This document shows, piece by piece, positions 41,440 through 48,928 of a DNA stretch of 64,000 nucleotides. Location: positions 876,622-940,621 of the forward strand of contig NC_015315.1 of NCBI RefSeq assembly GCF_000193375.1, written 5' to 3'. Positions within the stretch are counted from its first letter, which is position 1. Each line of letters opens with the position of its first letter. The notes beneath the pieces were generated by a model that was given only the letters and a program-made list of their open reading frames with translations, did not search any database and was not told the origin of the DNA. Made by a program: the position numbers and the translations under genes. The DNA comes from Thermoproteus uzoniensis 768-20. GTDB lineage: Archaea > Thermoproteota > Thermoprotei > Thermoproteales > Thermoproteaceae.

Positions 41440-42165
41440 GTGAGGATTTTGAGGATTCTAGAAGACGCCGAGGCGAGGATTAAACGCGTCGAGTCGGCCG
41501 ACGACGAGGATATACTGCGGTGGAATCTCTACGCCGCAGTCCAGGACGTGCTCGACGCCTTGGCTGTTCTCTTCTCGGAGCTGGGCTGGAGGAAGCCGCC
41601 GTCGTACACCCGACTTGTCCTAGAGGCGGAGGAGAGGGGCGTGTTGCCGCCCGGCTTCGCCCCCTTTGTGAAGATGCGGAACGCCTTGGCCCATGCGTAT
41701 AGGGAAATAAATGCCCGCGAACTGGGGGAGATGAGGGCGAGGGCGCTGGAGGAGCTCCCGCGCCTCCTCGCCGCCGTTAAGTCGTTTGTAAAGGAGAGGG
41801 GAGTCGGCCCGGCGGTGGAGTGGGGGCCTGCCGCCGAGGTGTTTAGGAGGTTTGGGGTAAAGTTCGCCTACTTGTTCGGCTCCCGGGCCAGGGGGCTTGA
41901 GAGGGAGGACAGCGACTGGGACGTCGCGGTCTATTTCGGAAGGGACGTCTCCATTGTGGACGAGGCGGAGCTCGCGGCGGAGCTGTCGAGGGCGCTGGGG
42001 GCCGAGGTGGACGTGGTGGCGCTGGATGCGGCCGGCCTCGACCTCATCTACACGGTTCTGAGAGGCGGCGTGGTGATCTACTCCGTCGATGAGGAGTTGC
42101 GGAGGCGGTGGGAGATCGAGTCGTACCTAGAGTATCTGGACTACGCCAGCGGCTATCTAGACTGA
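41440..42165 (+). CDS. Fused HEPN (HepT-like) and minimal nucleotidyltransferase (MntA-like) protein
   Basis: A 241-residue protein joining two modules usually encoded as a toxin-antitoxin pair. Residues 1-115 form a HEPN/DUF86 helical domain with MRNALAHAY (about 79-87), the Rx4HxY RNase motif. Residues 125-241 form a minimal nucleotidyltransferase with YLFGSRARGLEREDSDWDVA (about 144-163: the GSxxxG and DxD motifs). In HepT-MntA pairs the transferase AMPylates the HEPN tyrosine. GTG 41440 was chosen because TATA-like GTTTTTAGA lies at 41411-41419. A self-regulated toxin-antitoxin is the inference. Confidence 0.8.
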   Translation: MRILRILEDAEARIKRVESADDEDILRWNLYAAVQDVLDALAVLFSELGWRKPPSYTRLVLEAEERGVLPPGFAPFVKMRNALAHAYREINARELGEMRARALEELPRLLAAVKSFVKERGVGPAVEWGPAAEVFRRFGVKFAYLFGSRARGLEREDSDWDVAVYFGRDVSIVDEAELAAELSRALGAEVDVVALDAAGLDLIYTVLRGGVVIYSVDEELRRRWEIESYLEYLDYASGYLD

Positions 42166-42196
42166 GGAGGTTTTTAAGGCAGGCCACGCGTCTGAC

Positions 42197-42307
42197 ATGG
42201 ATCTCGCAAAGTCGCCGGATATCTCCGTTGCGGCGGCTTTCGGGCCCGTCCTCGCAGTATTTCAGATCGGCGCAGATAGGGCATCGGCCGGGGCCCGAAC
42301 TGTATGA
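42197..42307 (+). CDS. Possible 36-residue leader peptide of the nucleotidyltransferase operon
   Basis: A TATA-like GTTTTTAAGG (42170-42179) lies 20-27 bases before an ATG that opens a 36-codon frame (MDLAKSPDISVAAAFGPVLA...) whose TGA overlaps the nucleotidyltransferase ATG (ATGA). This explains why the nucleotidyltransferase has no TATA box at the usual distance. No domain is visible; it may be a coupled small protein or just a translated leader. Confidence 0.35.
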   Translation: MDLAKSPDISVAAAFGPVLAVFQIGADRASAGARTV

Positions 42308-42825
42308 CAAGCCGGCTTCAACTACCGCGGGGCGTTAGGAGGGTGGCGGAGATATGCCGATCCTTGGGGTATAGAGTTTTTCTAATTGGGGCGAGGGCCT
42401 TGGAGCTCTACGGCCTGGTGCGGCAGACGGCTGATTGGGACTTAGCCATCGACCGGCCGTTCACCGTAGAGGTCAGAGATAGGCTCACAGAGGCGTTGAG
42501 GGGAGTCGGCTATTCCGTCCAGTGGAGGAAATGGGGGCTGTACGTGGACGCGGAGGGCGTACACGTGGACATAAACTATGCCCCCCTCATATTGGACGAC
42601 GAGTTTGTCTCCAGGTGTAGGGAGGCTGAAGGCCTCCTAATACCGTCACCCGAAGATCTGGCTATCCTGAAGCTAGCGAGCGGCGAACGGAAGGACATAG
42701 ACGACTTGAAGAAATTACTTAGGCTTCCCCTCGACTTGTCGTATCTGAGGAGGAGGGCCCTCCAGGCAGGTCTCGAGAAAGAGCTGGAGAGGATCTGGCG
42801 GAGGGTGCATGGTACTCGCCTTTAG
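42304..42825 (+). CDS. Nucleotidyltransferase-fold protein (AbiEii/DUF6036-like)
   Basis: A 173-residue protein with the core FLIGARALELYGLVRQTADW and DLAIDRPF (about 25-50), where the ADWDLAI acidic pair is the metal site of minimal nucleotidyltransferases related to AbiEii and DUF6036; HVDINYAPL gives the third acidic residue, and PSPEDLAILKLASGERKDID is the usual C-terminal helical segment. Many such proteins are halves of toxin-antitoxin systems. The following gene overlaps its end by 17 bases and could be the partner. Confidence 0.75.
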   Translation: MTSRLQLPRGVRRVAEICRSLGYRVFLIGARALELYGLVRQTADWDLAIDRPFTVEVRDRLTEALRGVGYSVQWRKWGLYVDAEGVHVDINYAPLILDDEFVSRCREAEGLLIPSPEDLAILKLASGERKDIDDLKKLLRLPLDLSYLRRRALQAGLEKELERIWRRVHGTRL

Positions 42826-43252
42826 AGAAGGGGGGTGTCTGCTCTTCGGAGCCGTGAGGCTGTCGGCAGAGGCTGTATACGTCTTGGAAGGCTGCGCCCT
42901 TGCTGGCTGGTCCGCCCTCGCCGCACGTCTAGGCACGGCGCTTCCTCTCCCATTCCATCCCCCATACCTCCAGTTCGTATGCCCGTCGCTCGATACTGTT
43001 GTTGAGAGGGCTGTGAAAACCTCTCTACGCGTCTGGAGGAGGCGGGGCCGCGTCTCCCTCGGCACTAGGCTGGGCAAGGAGGCCGAGGTAGTTGAGGGAT
43101 TAGTCGCCGGCGAGCGCTTCCGCTGTGGGCTGTATGTGCAGTCGTGCGACGAGGCAGTTAGACACATCGCCGCGCACGGCCCCGGCGCTAAGTATCTGAA
43201 GTTATTGCCGAGGTACGTGGAGGACTTGTGTCTACAAGGGCATAGGCGTTAA
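42809..43252 (+). CDS. Cysteine-containing protein of unknown function, coupled to the nucleotidyltransferase
   Basis: A 147-residue protein starting inside the end of the nucleotidyltransferase gene (17-base overlap). Notable features are six dispersed cysteines, an N-terminal beta-rich half (CLLFGAVRLSAEAVYVLEGC) and a basic middle (TSLRVWRRRGRVSLGTRLGK). No family is recognised. The tight overlap suggests a two-gene functional unit, possibly toxin with antitoxin, without direct proof. Confidence 0.5.
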   Translation: MVLAFREGGCLLFGAVRLSAEAVYVLEGCALAGWSALAARLGTALPLPFHPPYLQFVCPSLDTVVERAVKTSLRVWRRRGRVSLGTRLGKEAEVVEGLVAGERFRCGLYVQSCDEAVRHIAAHGPGAKYLKLLPRYVEDLCLQGHRR

Positions 43253-43538
43253 CGCGGGGCGTATCGAGCCTGAGATAGGTGGCCGCGGCACGCCCGCCGG
43301 CAACCCTCCGGGCCGCATCCGCGGCGGCAACCTAGGCACGGCGGGCTGTCCCTCTGCGCTATACGACCCCGTGTACCAAGGCTTTATTATCTCCCGTCTA
43401 GCCGGTGCGGCCACCTGGCGCGTCCACCTCGTTTGATAGGCCACCAGCTTGTGGACGCGGTTTGAGCAACTAGAAGGGGCCGCGGCATTAGAGCAACTCC
43501 TCCAAACTGTGTTCCTCACGGCCGCGCCACCTCTCAAC
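43253..43538. other. Gene-free stretch between convergent genes
   Basis: About 286 bases between the end of the cysteine-containing gene and the end of a PaREP1 gene. Short frames are present on both strands, none with motif or promoter support. A TATA-like GGCTTTATTATC occurs at 43379 without a following gene. It is probably decayed sequence in an accessory island. Confidence 0.3.
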
Positions 43539-44003
43539 TTACGACAATAGTCTCCTCAATATCTCAATAAGCCTCAGCGCGTCCTCTCTGTGAGCGTCAA
43601 AATTAAGTCTGGTTAGAAAGTTGTGATAAAAGTTTGAATGCAATCTTTCACAACTTGCAAAGAGTCTGCCCAGAGGCGCCCCCACCTCTTCGGAAAGCCT
43701 CTCTACAATTTCGGCGTAGTCCCGGTGGCTGTAGTGTCTCCAACCTCTCTTTTCCGCAATTGCGTTGAGCAACGCCGCGACGGCCCCCCAGTACTTCTCC
43801 CCGGCCTGCGGCAAGTCGCCCCTCGCATAGAGCTCCTCGGCCTCCCTTAGATATTTTTCCTGTAGCTCCAAGTAGATCTTAACCCTAACGTCAGGGTCGA
43901 GTTGCCGCGTTAACGCGTCTATCACTATCTCCTCCACGCTACTACCCCTCTCCTCGGCCATCTTTTTCAGTTCTTGAAAAAGTACTTGGGGGATACTTAT
44001 CAC
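43539..44003 (-). CDS. PaREP1-family protein
   Basis: A 154-residue helical protein. The PaREP1 core is ARGDLPQAGEKYWGAVAALL (about 60-79), followed by HYSHRDYAEIVERLSEEVG and SNFYHNFLTRL. An N-terminal segment (PQVLFQELKKMAEERG, SSVEEIVIDAL) resembles the short ribbon-helix-helix-like leader present in many family members. The GTG start at 44003 follows an AT-rich run on the minus strand (AAATAAACTAAAT, about 44017-44030). It is convergent with the nucleotidyltransferase pair. Confidence 0.85.
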   Translation of the reverse strand: MISIPQVLFQELKKMAEERGSSVEEIVIDALTRQLDPDVRVKIYLELQEKYLREAEELYARGDLPQAGEKYWGAVAALLNAIAEKRGWRHYSHRDYAEIVERLSEEVGAPLGRLFASCERLHSNFYHNFLTRLNFDAHREDALRLIEILRRLLS

Positions 44004-44110
44004 AGCCCATATCTGGATTTAGTTTATTTCTTTAATTTCTCCGAGGAATGTCCCTTTCTGCTCTCCTGCGTTCCGGGGCACGGGACCCACGCGGCCCACC
44101 TACACCGGTT

Positions 44111-44436
44111 CTAGCCCACTCCAACGCCCCTGCTGTGGTAGATCTCGCCGATCCACACGTCCCCGTGCTCGATGACGGCGCCGACCTGCAAGACGTTGAA
44201 TAAGCGCTACGCCAGCTGGACGGTTGCCGGCCCGCGCCCCCGGAGCCCTATCTGGAAGCCACGACGTAGTAGTAGGCGCAGTAGCTTGAGGAGTTCCAGC
44301 CTCGGCCTATCGCGCAGTCGAGCGAGGGGTTGTCGTGCAACTTGTAGAGCACGTTCACGGCGTAGACCGGCCGGACCGGCGCGAGCGCCATTACGGTCGC
44401 CAAGAGTGCGAGGGCCAAGATCAGAGGCGCCTCCAC
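44111..44436 (-). pseudogene. Disrupted gene for a small exported protein
   Basis: A GTG at 44436, about 20-25 bases after TATA-like TTTTGATAT (minus strand), starts a signal peptide (APLILALALLATVMALAPVR) and a mature part with VYAVNVLYKLHDN, then LDCAIGRGWNSSSYCAYYYV before a stop at 44248 (62 codons). The neighbouring frame then carries protein-like sequence: GFQIGLRGRGPATVQLA, a TAG, and RLFNVLQVGAVIEHGDVWIG with EIYHSRG, ending at 44111. A frameshift plus an internal stop is the simplest reading. A working 62-residue two-cysteine secreted peptide is the alternative. Confidence 0.5.
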
Positions 44437-44729
44437 GACCGGACAAGAGGTGCGGCAGATATCAAAATGGCGGGACGGCCGCCGCGGGCTATCACGAGCT
44501 AACGTTGGAAAGATATCCGGACATCGGCCCCCTCTATACTCTTCCTGTGGTAATGTCGGATGTTTCTCCTGAATCAGAAAATACAACAAGAGGGGGTCAT
44601 TCGCGAGGCCGTGGAGAATCTGCGAGGCGACCAGTCTGTTCGCGTATGCTTCCGCCCACTCCTTAGCTCCCCCACAAGTAACCTGCCCAGTAAGGCACAA
44701 ACCATAAATAATCTCGCCGAGTATACGCC

Positions 44730-45245
44730 GTGGAGATACCCCAGACGCTTCTCGAGATGGCCAGAAGACAGGGTCTGGACCTCGTCGAGTTGGTGTCTAG
44801 AGCGCTGTCGTTGGATCCGAACAGACGGGCCTCGGCCCACGTGGAGCTCGCTGAGCGGTTCCTCGCCGAGGGGAGGGGATTGGTGGATAGGGACCCGGTA
44901 CAGGCCTCCGAGAAGCTCTACAGGGCGGCCGAGGAGGCCGTGAAGGCGTTGGCCACAGCGCTGGGGCTGGGGGAAGCCGAGAGGGCGAGAGAGTACGGCC
45001 GCTGGACCGCCCAGTTGCTTTTCCAGGCGGTAGACTCGGCCTCGAGGATAGCTGGGAGAGACCTAAGGCTTCTCTGGCGGGCCGCGTGGTTCCTCCACGT
45101 CGAGGGGTTACACGAGGCGCGGCTGAACAGCGCACAGGTGAAGGAGGACGTAGAGTACGTCGAGAAGATCGTCGATCTAGCCTCAAAATATGTCAAGAAG
45201 GCTCGCGGCCTCGCCGAGGGCAACCGCGCCGGATCTGGGGCCTAG
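44730..45245 (+). CDS. PaREP1-family protein
   Basis: A 171-residue helical protein, third of its family here. The core reads RDPVQASEKLYRAAEEAVKA (about 51-70), with LLWRAAWFLHVEGLHEARLN further on. The GTG start at 44730 follows TATA-like CCATAAATAATC (44702-44713), 17-28 bases upstream. The lysine-rich C-terminus and absence of known catalytic residues are typical of the family, whose role is unknown. A GC-rich hairpin follows the stop. Confidence 0.85.
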   Translation: MEIPQTLLEMARRQGLDLVELVSRALSLDPNRRASAHVELAERFLAEGRGLVDRDPVQASEKLYRAAEEAVKALATALGLGEAERAREYGRWTAQLLFQAVDSASRIAGRDLRLLWRAAWFLHVEGLHEARLNSAQVKEDVEYVEKIVDLASKYVKKARGLAEGNRAGSGA

Positions 45246-45273
45246 GGCTGACCGGGCCCCGCGGCGTCAGCCC
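45245..45273 (+). terminator. Hairpin after the third PaREP1 gene
   Basis: GGGCTGAC (45245-45252) and GTCAGCCC (45266-45273) are perfect 8-bp arms around a 13-base GC-rich loop that begins at the stop codon. No T-run follows, so it could equally be an RNA processing or protein-binding site. Confidence 0.4.
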
Positions 45274-45316
45274 GACCGGGTCGGCAACCGATAAATAGCT
45301 ACATCGGAGTGTTGCC

Positions 45317-45574
45317 GTGAGGAAGGAGGAGTATATCGTGTATAGGATAAGGTTCAAGTCCCACACCGACGCGGCGAGGTTCTTGGCGAGCCTCGCAGAG
45401 GCCGCAGATAGGTTAGGCCACCACCCAGACGCGGAGTTGAGGTACACGGACCTCGTCCTCAAGCTAACGACACACGACGCCGGGAACAGAGTCACTGAGA
45501 GGGATCTATCGCTGGCGAGGGAAATCGAGAGGCTCCTGGAGGCGTATAGGGAATCCGTAATCGGAGTGGAGTAG
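45317..45574 (+). CDS. Pterin-4a-carbinolamine dehydratase
   Basis: An 85-residue protein. LGHHPDAELRYTDLVLKLTT and HDAGNRVTERDLSLAREIE are the conserved pterin dehydratase segments, with the catalytic histidines in HHP and THD. The enzyme dehydrates 4a-hydroxypterins; in archaea, which often lack aromatic amino acid hydroxylases, the homologues may serve molybdopterin or another pterin pathway. Here two molybdopterin enzymes are in the window, one 1 kb away. The GTG start at 45317 follows a TATA-like GATAAATAG (45290-45298). Confidence 0.85.
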   Translation: MRKEEYIVYRIRFKSHTDAARFLASLAEAADRLGHHPDAELRYTDLVLKLTTHDAGNRVTERDLSLAREIERLLEAYRESVIGVE

Positions 45575-45588
45575 CTGGATCCGCCGCG

Positions 45589-46158
45589 ATGGGCGGGCTC
45601 CTGCTGGCGGCTGTCGCGTTGGGCGCTCTCCACATGGCGGCGCCTGATCACTGGGCGCCGTTGGCGGCGTCTTTGGCCAGGAGGCGCTACGGCAGATTTG
45701 CCTTGGTGGCCATATCGGCGTTGGTGGGCTTGACGCACGGCGTGTTGTCGGTTGCCCTTGCTCTTATCGCCGCCCTTGCGGGCGCCTACGTGTTGCCGAT
45801 GGCCTACATCAAATACGTCTCGATAGCGCTGTTGGCGGCGGTGTCCGTCGGCGTATTGATCGGTGCAGTGCGTGGAGGCGGAAGCGGCATAGACGTGGAG
45901 GGCTCGGCGGCCGTCTCTGTGTTGCCCGACCCGGCGGCGATTCCCCTAGTCCTGGCCTCGTTGGCCCTCGGCAACTCGTACGCTTTCCTGGTCGCAGCTA
46001 CCTTCGTCGTATCCAGCGCCGCGTCTCTGGCCTTTGTCATGTCGCTGGCGGACGCAGGTCTCTCCCGGGCGCTCCGGAGGGTAGACCCTCGATATTTCGA
46101 CTACGTGGTGGCCGCCGTGTTGGCGCTGACCGCGCTCTACGTCTACCTAGCCCCCTAG
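45589..46158 (+). CDS. NicO/TauE-like membrane transporter
   Basis: A 189-residue protein with about six helices. The N-terminal GALHMAAPDHWAPLAASLA matches the HxxxPDHW motif of nickel/cobalt NicO-type and related exporters, and the second histidine motif LVGLTHGVLSVALALI follows. A Ni/Co or sulfite efflux role is plausible. It starts 14 bases after the pterin dehydratase gene and is probably co-transcribed. Its stop codon abuts the stop of the opposing membrane-subunit gene. Confidence 0.65.
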   Translation: MGGLLLAAVALGALHMAAPDHWAPLAASLARRRYGRFALVAISALVGLTHGVLSVALALIAALAGAYVLPMAYIKYVSIALLAAVSVGVLIGAVRGGGSGIDVEGSAAVSVLPDPAAIPLVLASLALGNSYAFLVAATFVVSSAASLAFVMSLADAGLSRALRRVDPRYFDYVVAAVLALTALYVYLAP

Positions 46159-46645
46159 GCCAAGAAGAACAAGCTGTCGAGGTAGACCACGGCGGCGAAG
46201 CCCGCTATTAACAAGGCCGGTATGACAGCGCTGTAGAGCGGGCGCCACGTCACGCCGCGTCTGATAAGCGCAAGGCCGACGCCGCTCGCTATGTGCAAGA
46301 CGAAGAAGAAGGCCAGGGGATCTATCAGCAAGAGGTGGAGCTGTAGCCCGACCCCCTCGTCAACAAGCCGCCGGTGGCCGCGCTGATTAGGTTAGAGGTG
46401 ACGGGGCCTGCGGCGAAGCCTGTCAAGGCCTCGGCGATCGCCAGCGCAAGCAGAGCCCAGGCGGTCTGCCTCTGGAGTTGCGGCGAGTATATGCTCCTGT
46501 TTATCTCGGGCACCGCCAGGGTCGCGCCCACCGCCGCCAGCAAATACGGCGACAGCGCCGGCTGTAGATACGCCGCTATCGACGCCAGCGCCGCCTCTAT
46601 CTGCAGAGCCGCCGGGCCTAGGCCGGCCGCGCGGCCGGTTCCCAT
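46155..46645 (-). pseudogene. Frameshifted membrane subunit of a sulfite-oxidase-type molybdoenzyme
   Basis: The first 95 residues from ATG 46645 contain two to three membrane helices (LSPYLLAAVGATLAVP, TAWALLALAIAEALTGF). The frame ends prematurely near 46325, but after a G5 tract (minus strand, 46352-46356) the next frame continues as an obvious membrane protein (GLQLHLLLIDPLAFFFVLH, IASGVGLALIRRG, IPALLIAGFAAVVYLDSLFF) to a stop at 46155. One extra G would join the two into a protein of about 162 residues. The paired histidines suggest heme b. It follows the molybdoenzyme gene by 3 bases. Confidence 0.65.
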
Positions 46646-46648
46646 GGC

Positions 46649-47356
46649 CTACTCGCCGCCGTCTTTCCTGGCCACGTCCGGATAGCCCACCGACTCCCAG
46701 TAGCCTAGGTAGTCCTTGTCGGTGACTGTCAGCTTGACGAGCCACTTCACGCTCTTGTAGCCCCACCACCTCGGCACGACCAGCCTGACGGGGTAGCCGT
46801 GCTTGCTCGGCAGAGGCTCGCCGTCGGCCATATAGGCCACAAGCGTGTCGGGCTCCATCGCCTTCCACAGAGGCAGATCGCTGGTGTACCCGTCGGCCCC
46901 GTAGGCGACCACCTTGACGGCGTTTTTGGAGACGCCGGCCATGTTGAGTATGTCGCTGAGCTTGACGCCCCGCCACTTGACCGTCGCCCTCAAGAAGTAG
47001 GGATCGGAGACGCATTGGAGCGTCGTCACGAGCTCTACCGACGGCAGAGAGGCCAGCTCCTTGTAGGTAAGCTTGAGCGGGTTCTCGACGAGCCCGTCGA
47101 CCACCAGCGCGTAGTTGCCCACGTCGACTGTAGGCGTCGGCCCGATCTGGACGACGTACCAGAGGTTCTCCGGCGTCAGCGGCGGCGCGCTCGTGGTCGT
47201 CGACCCGGTGTAGTTCTGTATAGCTGATATGTGGGAGTTGGGCGGGGGCTCCGGCCGACTCCCGCCTGTCTGGGGTAGCCGATACGTCGCGTAGCCGCCC
47301 AACACGGCGGCGCCGCCAGCGGCGAGCATGAGCTTTATGAAACGCCGCCTATCCAT
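46649..47356 (-). CDS. Tat-exported sulfite-oxidase-fold molybdoenzyme
   Basis: A 235-residue Oxidored_molyb protein. The N-terminus MDRRRFIKLMLAAGG is a twin-arginine signal followed by a hydrophobic stretch, so the enzyme acts outside the membrane or anchored to it. The molybdenum cysteine is C115 in TTLQCVSDP, with YGADGYTSDLPLWKAM and SKHGYPVRLVVPRWWGYKSV as family core. ATG 47356 was chosen because it starts the Tat signal; a longer frame upstream has no support. The frameshifted membrane protein downstream would be its electron-transfer partner. The cytosolic relative at 3623 shares the fold. Confidence 0.88.
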   Translation of the reverse strand: MDRRRFIKLMLAAGGAAVLGGYATYRLPQTGGSRPEPPPNSHISAIQNYTGSTTTSAPPLTPENLWYVVQIGPTPTVDVGNYALVVDGLVENPLKLTYKELASLPSVELVTTLQCVSDPYFLRATVKWRGVKLSDILNMAGVSKNAVKVVAYGADGYTSDLPLWKAMEPDTLVAYMADGEPLPSKHGYPVRLVVPRWWGYKSVKWLVKLTVTDKDYLGYWESVGYPDVARKDGGE

Positions 47357-47550
47357 AGCCTCACGGAGCGCCCGGCCCACCTGTTGCGCGATATCCACAC
47401 ACGGCGTGGACGGCTGGAGCCGCCGTCTCGGCAGTCCGTTTGTCAACAGCAAAGGGGAGGGCGGCCGCCCTTGTCGAGTACATGATTGAGCACCCCGAGA
47501 CGGCCCGCGCGGCGCCGGCCGCCGGAGTTGCGACAGGTTGACCGGCCTTC

Positions 47551-47913
47551 ATGGCCATGTACGGCCTATTGGCGCGTATTAATCTTTCCCCAAAAATTTG
47601 GGTAAAATCTTATAAATTGGCTATCTGGGTCGCACTGTGGCTGGAAGACCGCGATGCGAGGAGGCTTATACAATTCCTCTTCTACGCCACGAGGGGCGGC
47701 CAGACGAGGCTGGCGATAGTGAAGGCCTTGAATGAGAGGCCCATGAACGCTAACGAGATAGCCAAGTCCCTCGGCCTCGACTACAAGACCGTCAAGCACC
47801 ACCTGGAGGTGTTGATGAGGCACGGGCTTCTGGAGAGGGTGGGCGACGGCTACGGCTGCGTGTACATCCCGTCGCAACTGCTCAAGAGATACTGGAGCCT
47901 GATAGAGCCATGA
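47551..47913 (+). CDS. ArsR-like winged-helix regulator
   Basis: Up to 120 residues; the conserved part runs from about residue 33 (DARRLIQFLFYATRGGQTRL) through RPMNANEIAKSLGLDYKTVK and HHLEVLMRHGLLERVG, a winged helix. The start is uncertain: ATG 47551 gives the longest protein, but a palindrome and a TATA box (47589-47616) lie inside this frame, so the real start may be nearer 47635. A similar regulator is encoded at 62444. The ATGA overlap with the next gene links it to a small membrane protein. Confidence 0.65.
   Translation: MAMYGLLARINLSPKIWVKSYKLAIWVALWLEDRDARRLIQFLFYATRGGQTRLAIVKALNERPMNANEIAKSLGLDYKTVKHHLEVLMRHGLLERVGDGYGCVYIPSQLLKRYWSLIEP
47589..47616 (+). promoter_or_regulatory. 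Palindrome next to a TATA box in the regulator gene start
   Basis: CCCAAAAATTTGGG (47589-47602) is a perfect inverted repeat, followed at once by AAAATCTTATAAAT containing a TATA box. The same CTTATAAAT box precedes the related regulator at 62737. An autoregulatory operator is likely. Confidence 0.5.
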
Positions 47914-48185
47914 TGCTCTGGATGTTCACGGCGGCGGTCGGCGTCGCCGGGCTGTCGATACTCGTAATGACTCTGCGCGCGGTTAGAGGTCTGAGGACTA
48001 CGCTGGTGGGGCGGCGGCTGTTCCTGGCAGTGGCCTTCCTGGCAGTCTCGGCGTTTATGAACGTCGCCGCCGCGGTGTACTTCGCCATGAGGGGGTACGG
48101 CCAGGACGCGGCTGTCCCCCTCCTGTCTCTGTCCGTCTTCCTGGCGCTCTCCGCGCTGAATCTGTACCGGTTCGTCTCCACGTAG
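47910..48185 (+). CDS. Small membrane protein coupled to the winged-helix regulator
   Basis: A 91-residue protein with three predicted helices (FTAAVGVAGLSILVMTLRAV, LFLAVAFLAVSAFMNVAAAV, VPLLSLSVFLALSALNLY). Its ATG overlaps the regulator stop (ATGA). Regulator/membrane protein pairs of this kind are common in crenarchaea, where the membrane protein may sense the signal; this is inference. Confidence 0.6.
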   Translation: MMLWMFTAAVGVAGLSILVMTLRAVRGLRTTLVGRRLFLAVAFLAVSAFMNVAAAVYFAMRGYGQDAAVPLLSLSVFLALSALNLYRFVST

Positions 48186-48319
48186 GCCCACCGCGGCTAT
48201 CCGCCGGGCAGTGGTGAGGGCTTGACGAGCCCAATGCGGCTCGGGTAGGCCGCGCGCCAGCGCGGACGCGCCGAGCGTCGCCGGTCTCGGCCCGCGGCTG
48301 GGCGCAACAAACCGGCGCT

Positions 48320-48835
48320 CTAGGGGGGCTCTACGGAGGCTTCGTAGCGCCTGACTATCCTGCTCTCGGCGGCCGTGAGGCGTCTCTTGGCTATCTCCGA
48401 CTTCTCGACTCGGCCGCCGCTGGCCCTAACCTTGTAGAACGTGATCTCGCCGGGCTCCTCCCTCACGGCGTATCTCACCTCCTTGCCCTCGACGAGCTTG
48501 GGGAAGTCGTCGAGCTCCTCTACGGCGAAGTAGGCCGGCGTGTGCAGGACGGCCACCTTCTTGACGAGGGGCAGTATGGAGGCCACGGCGTCGGCGAGGC
48601 CGTCCCTATAGGGGCCCATGACGATGAAGGCGGAGTCCACTGGCCCCTCCAGACGCGAGGCCGGCGCCGCGCTCACCTTCTTCCCCCGCGCCATCAAGAG
48701 GGCGGCGAGGGCCGAGGCCAGCGAGATACAGCTGGGCGTGTCCTCGTACACCACGCTCACGTCGTCCAGATCCGCGGCCGCCTCAGCATATATTAACGAG
48801 AGCAGTGCTCTGTACTCCAGCTCGGCCGCGTCCAT
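48320..48835 (-). CDS. Conserved protein of unknown function, divergent from the DsrE-TusA module
   Basis: A 171-residue soluble protein. It shows a Rossmann-like alternation of strands and helices: VSVVYEDTPSCISLASALAA, then SAFIVMGPYRDGLADAVASI, then VKKVAVLHTPAYFAVEELDD, and a basic C-terminus. No catalytic motif is recognised. ATG 48835 was chosen because TATA-like CCTATAAG (minus strand, 48855-48862) lies about 20-27 bases before it. The divergent arrangement with the DsrE/TusA genes hints at a shared role in sulfur transfer, without proof. Confidence 0.55.
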   Translation of the reverse strand: MDAAELEYRALLSLIYAEAAADLDDVSVVYEDTPSCISLASALAALLMARGKKVSAAPASRLEGPVDSAFIVMGPYRDGLADAVASILPLVKKVAVLHTPAYFAVEELDDFPKLVEGKEVRYAVREEPGEITFYKVRASGGRVEKSEIAKRRLTAAESRIVRRYEASVEPP

Positions 48836-48928
48836 TGCATCGCGAACGCCGCAACTTATAGGTCTTTCGGAGGGTGAAAATTGGGCAGTGGACAGCCGTA
48901 TTTTAAACCGAGCCGCTTCAGGGGCTAC

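Noticed and set aside
43232-43537. A 101-codon minus-strand frame in the gap before the PaREP1 gene
   Set aside because: No promoter, no motif, and composition like a shadow frame.
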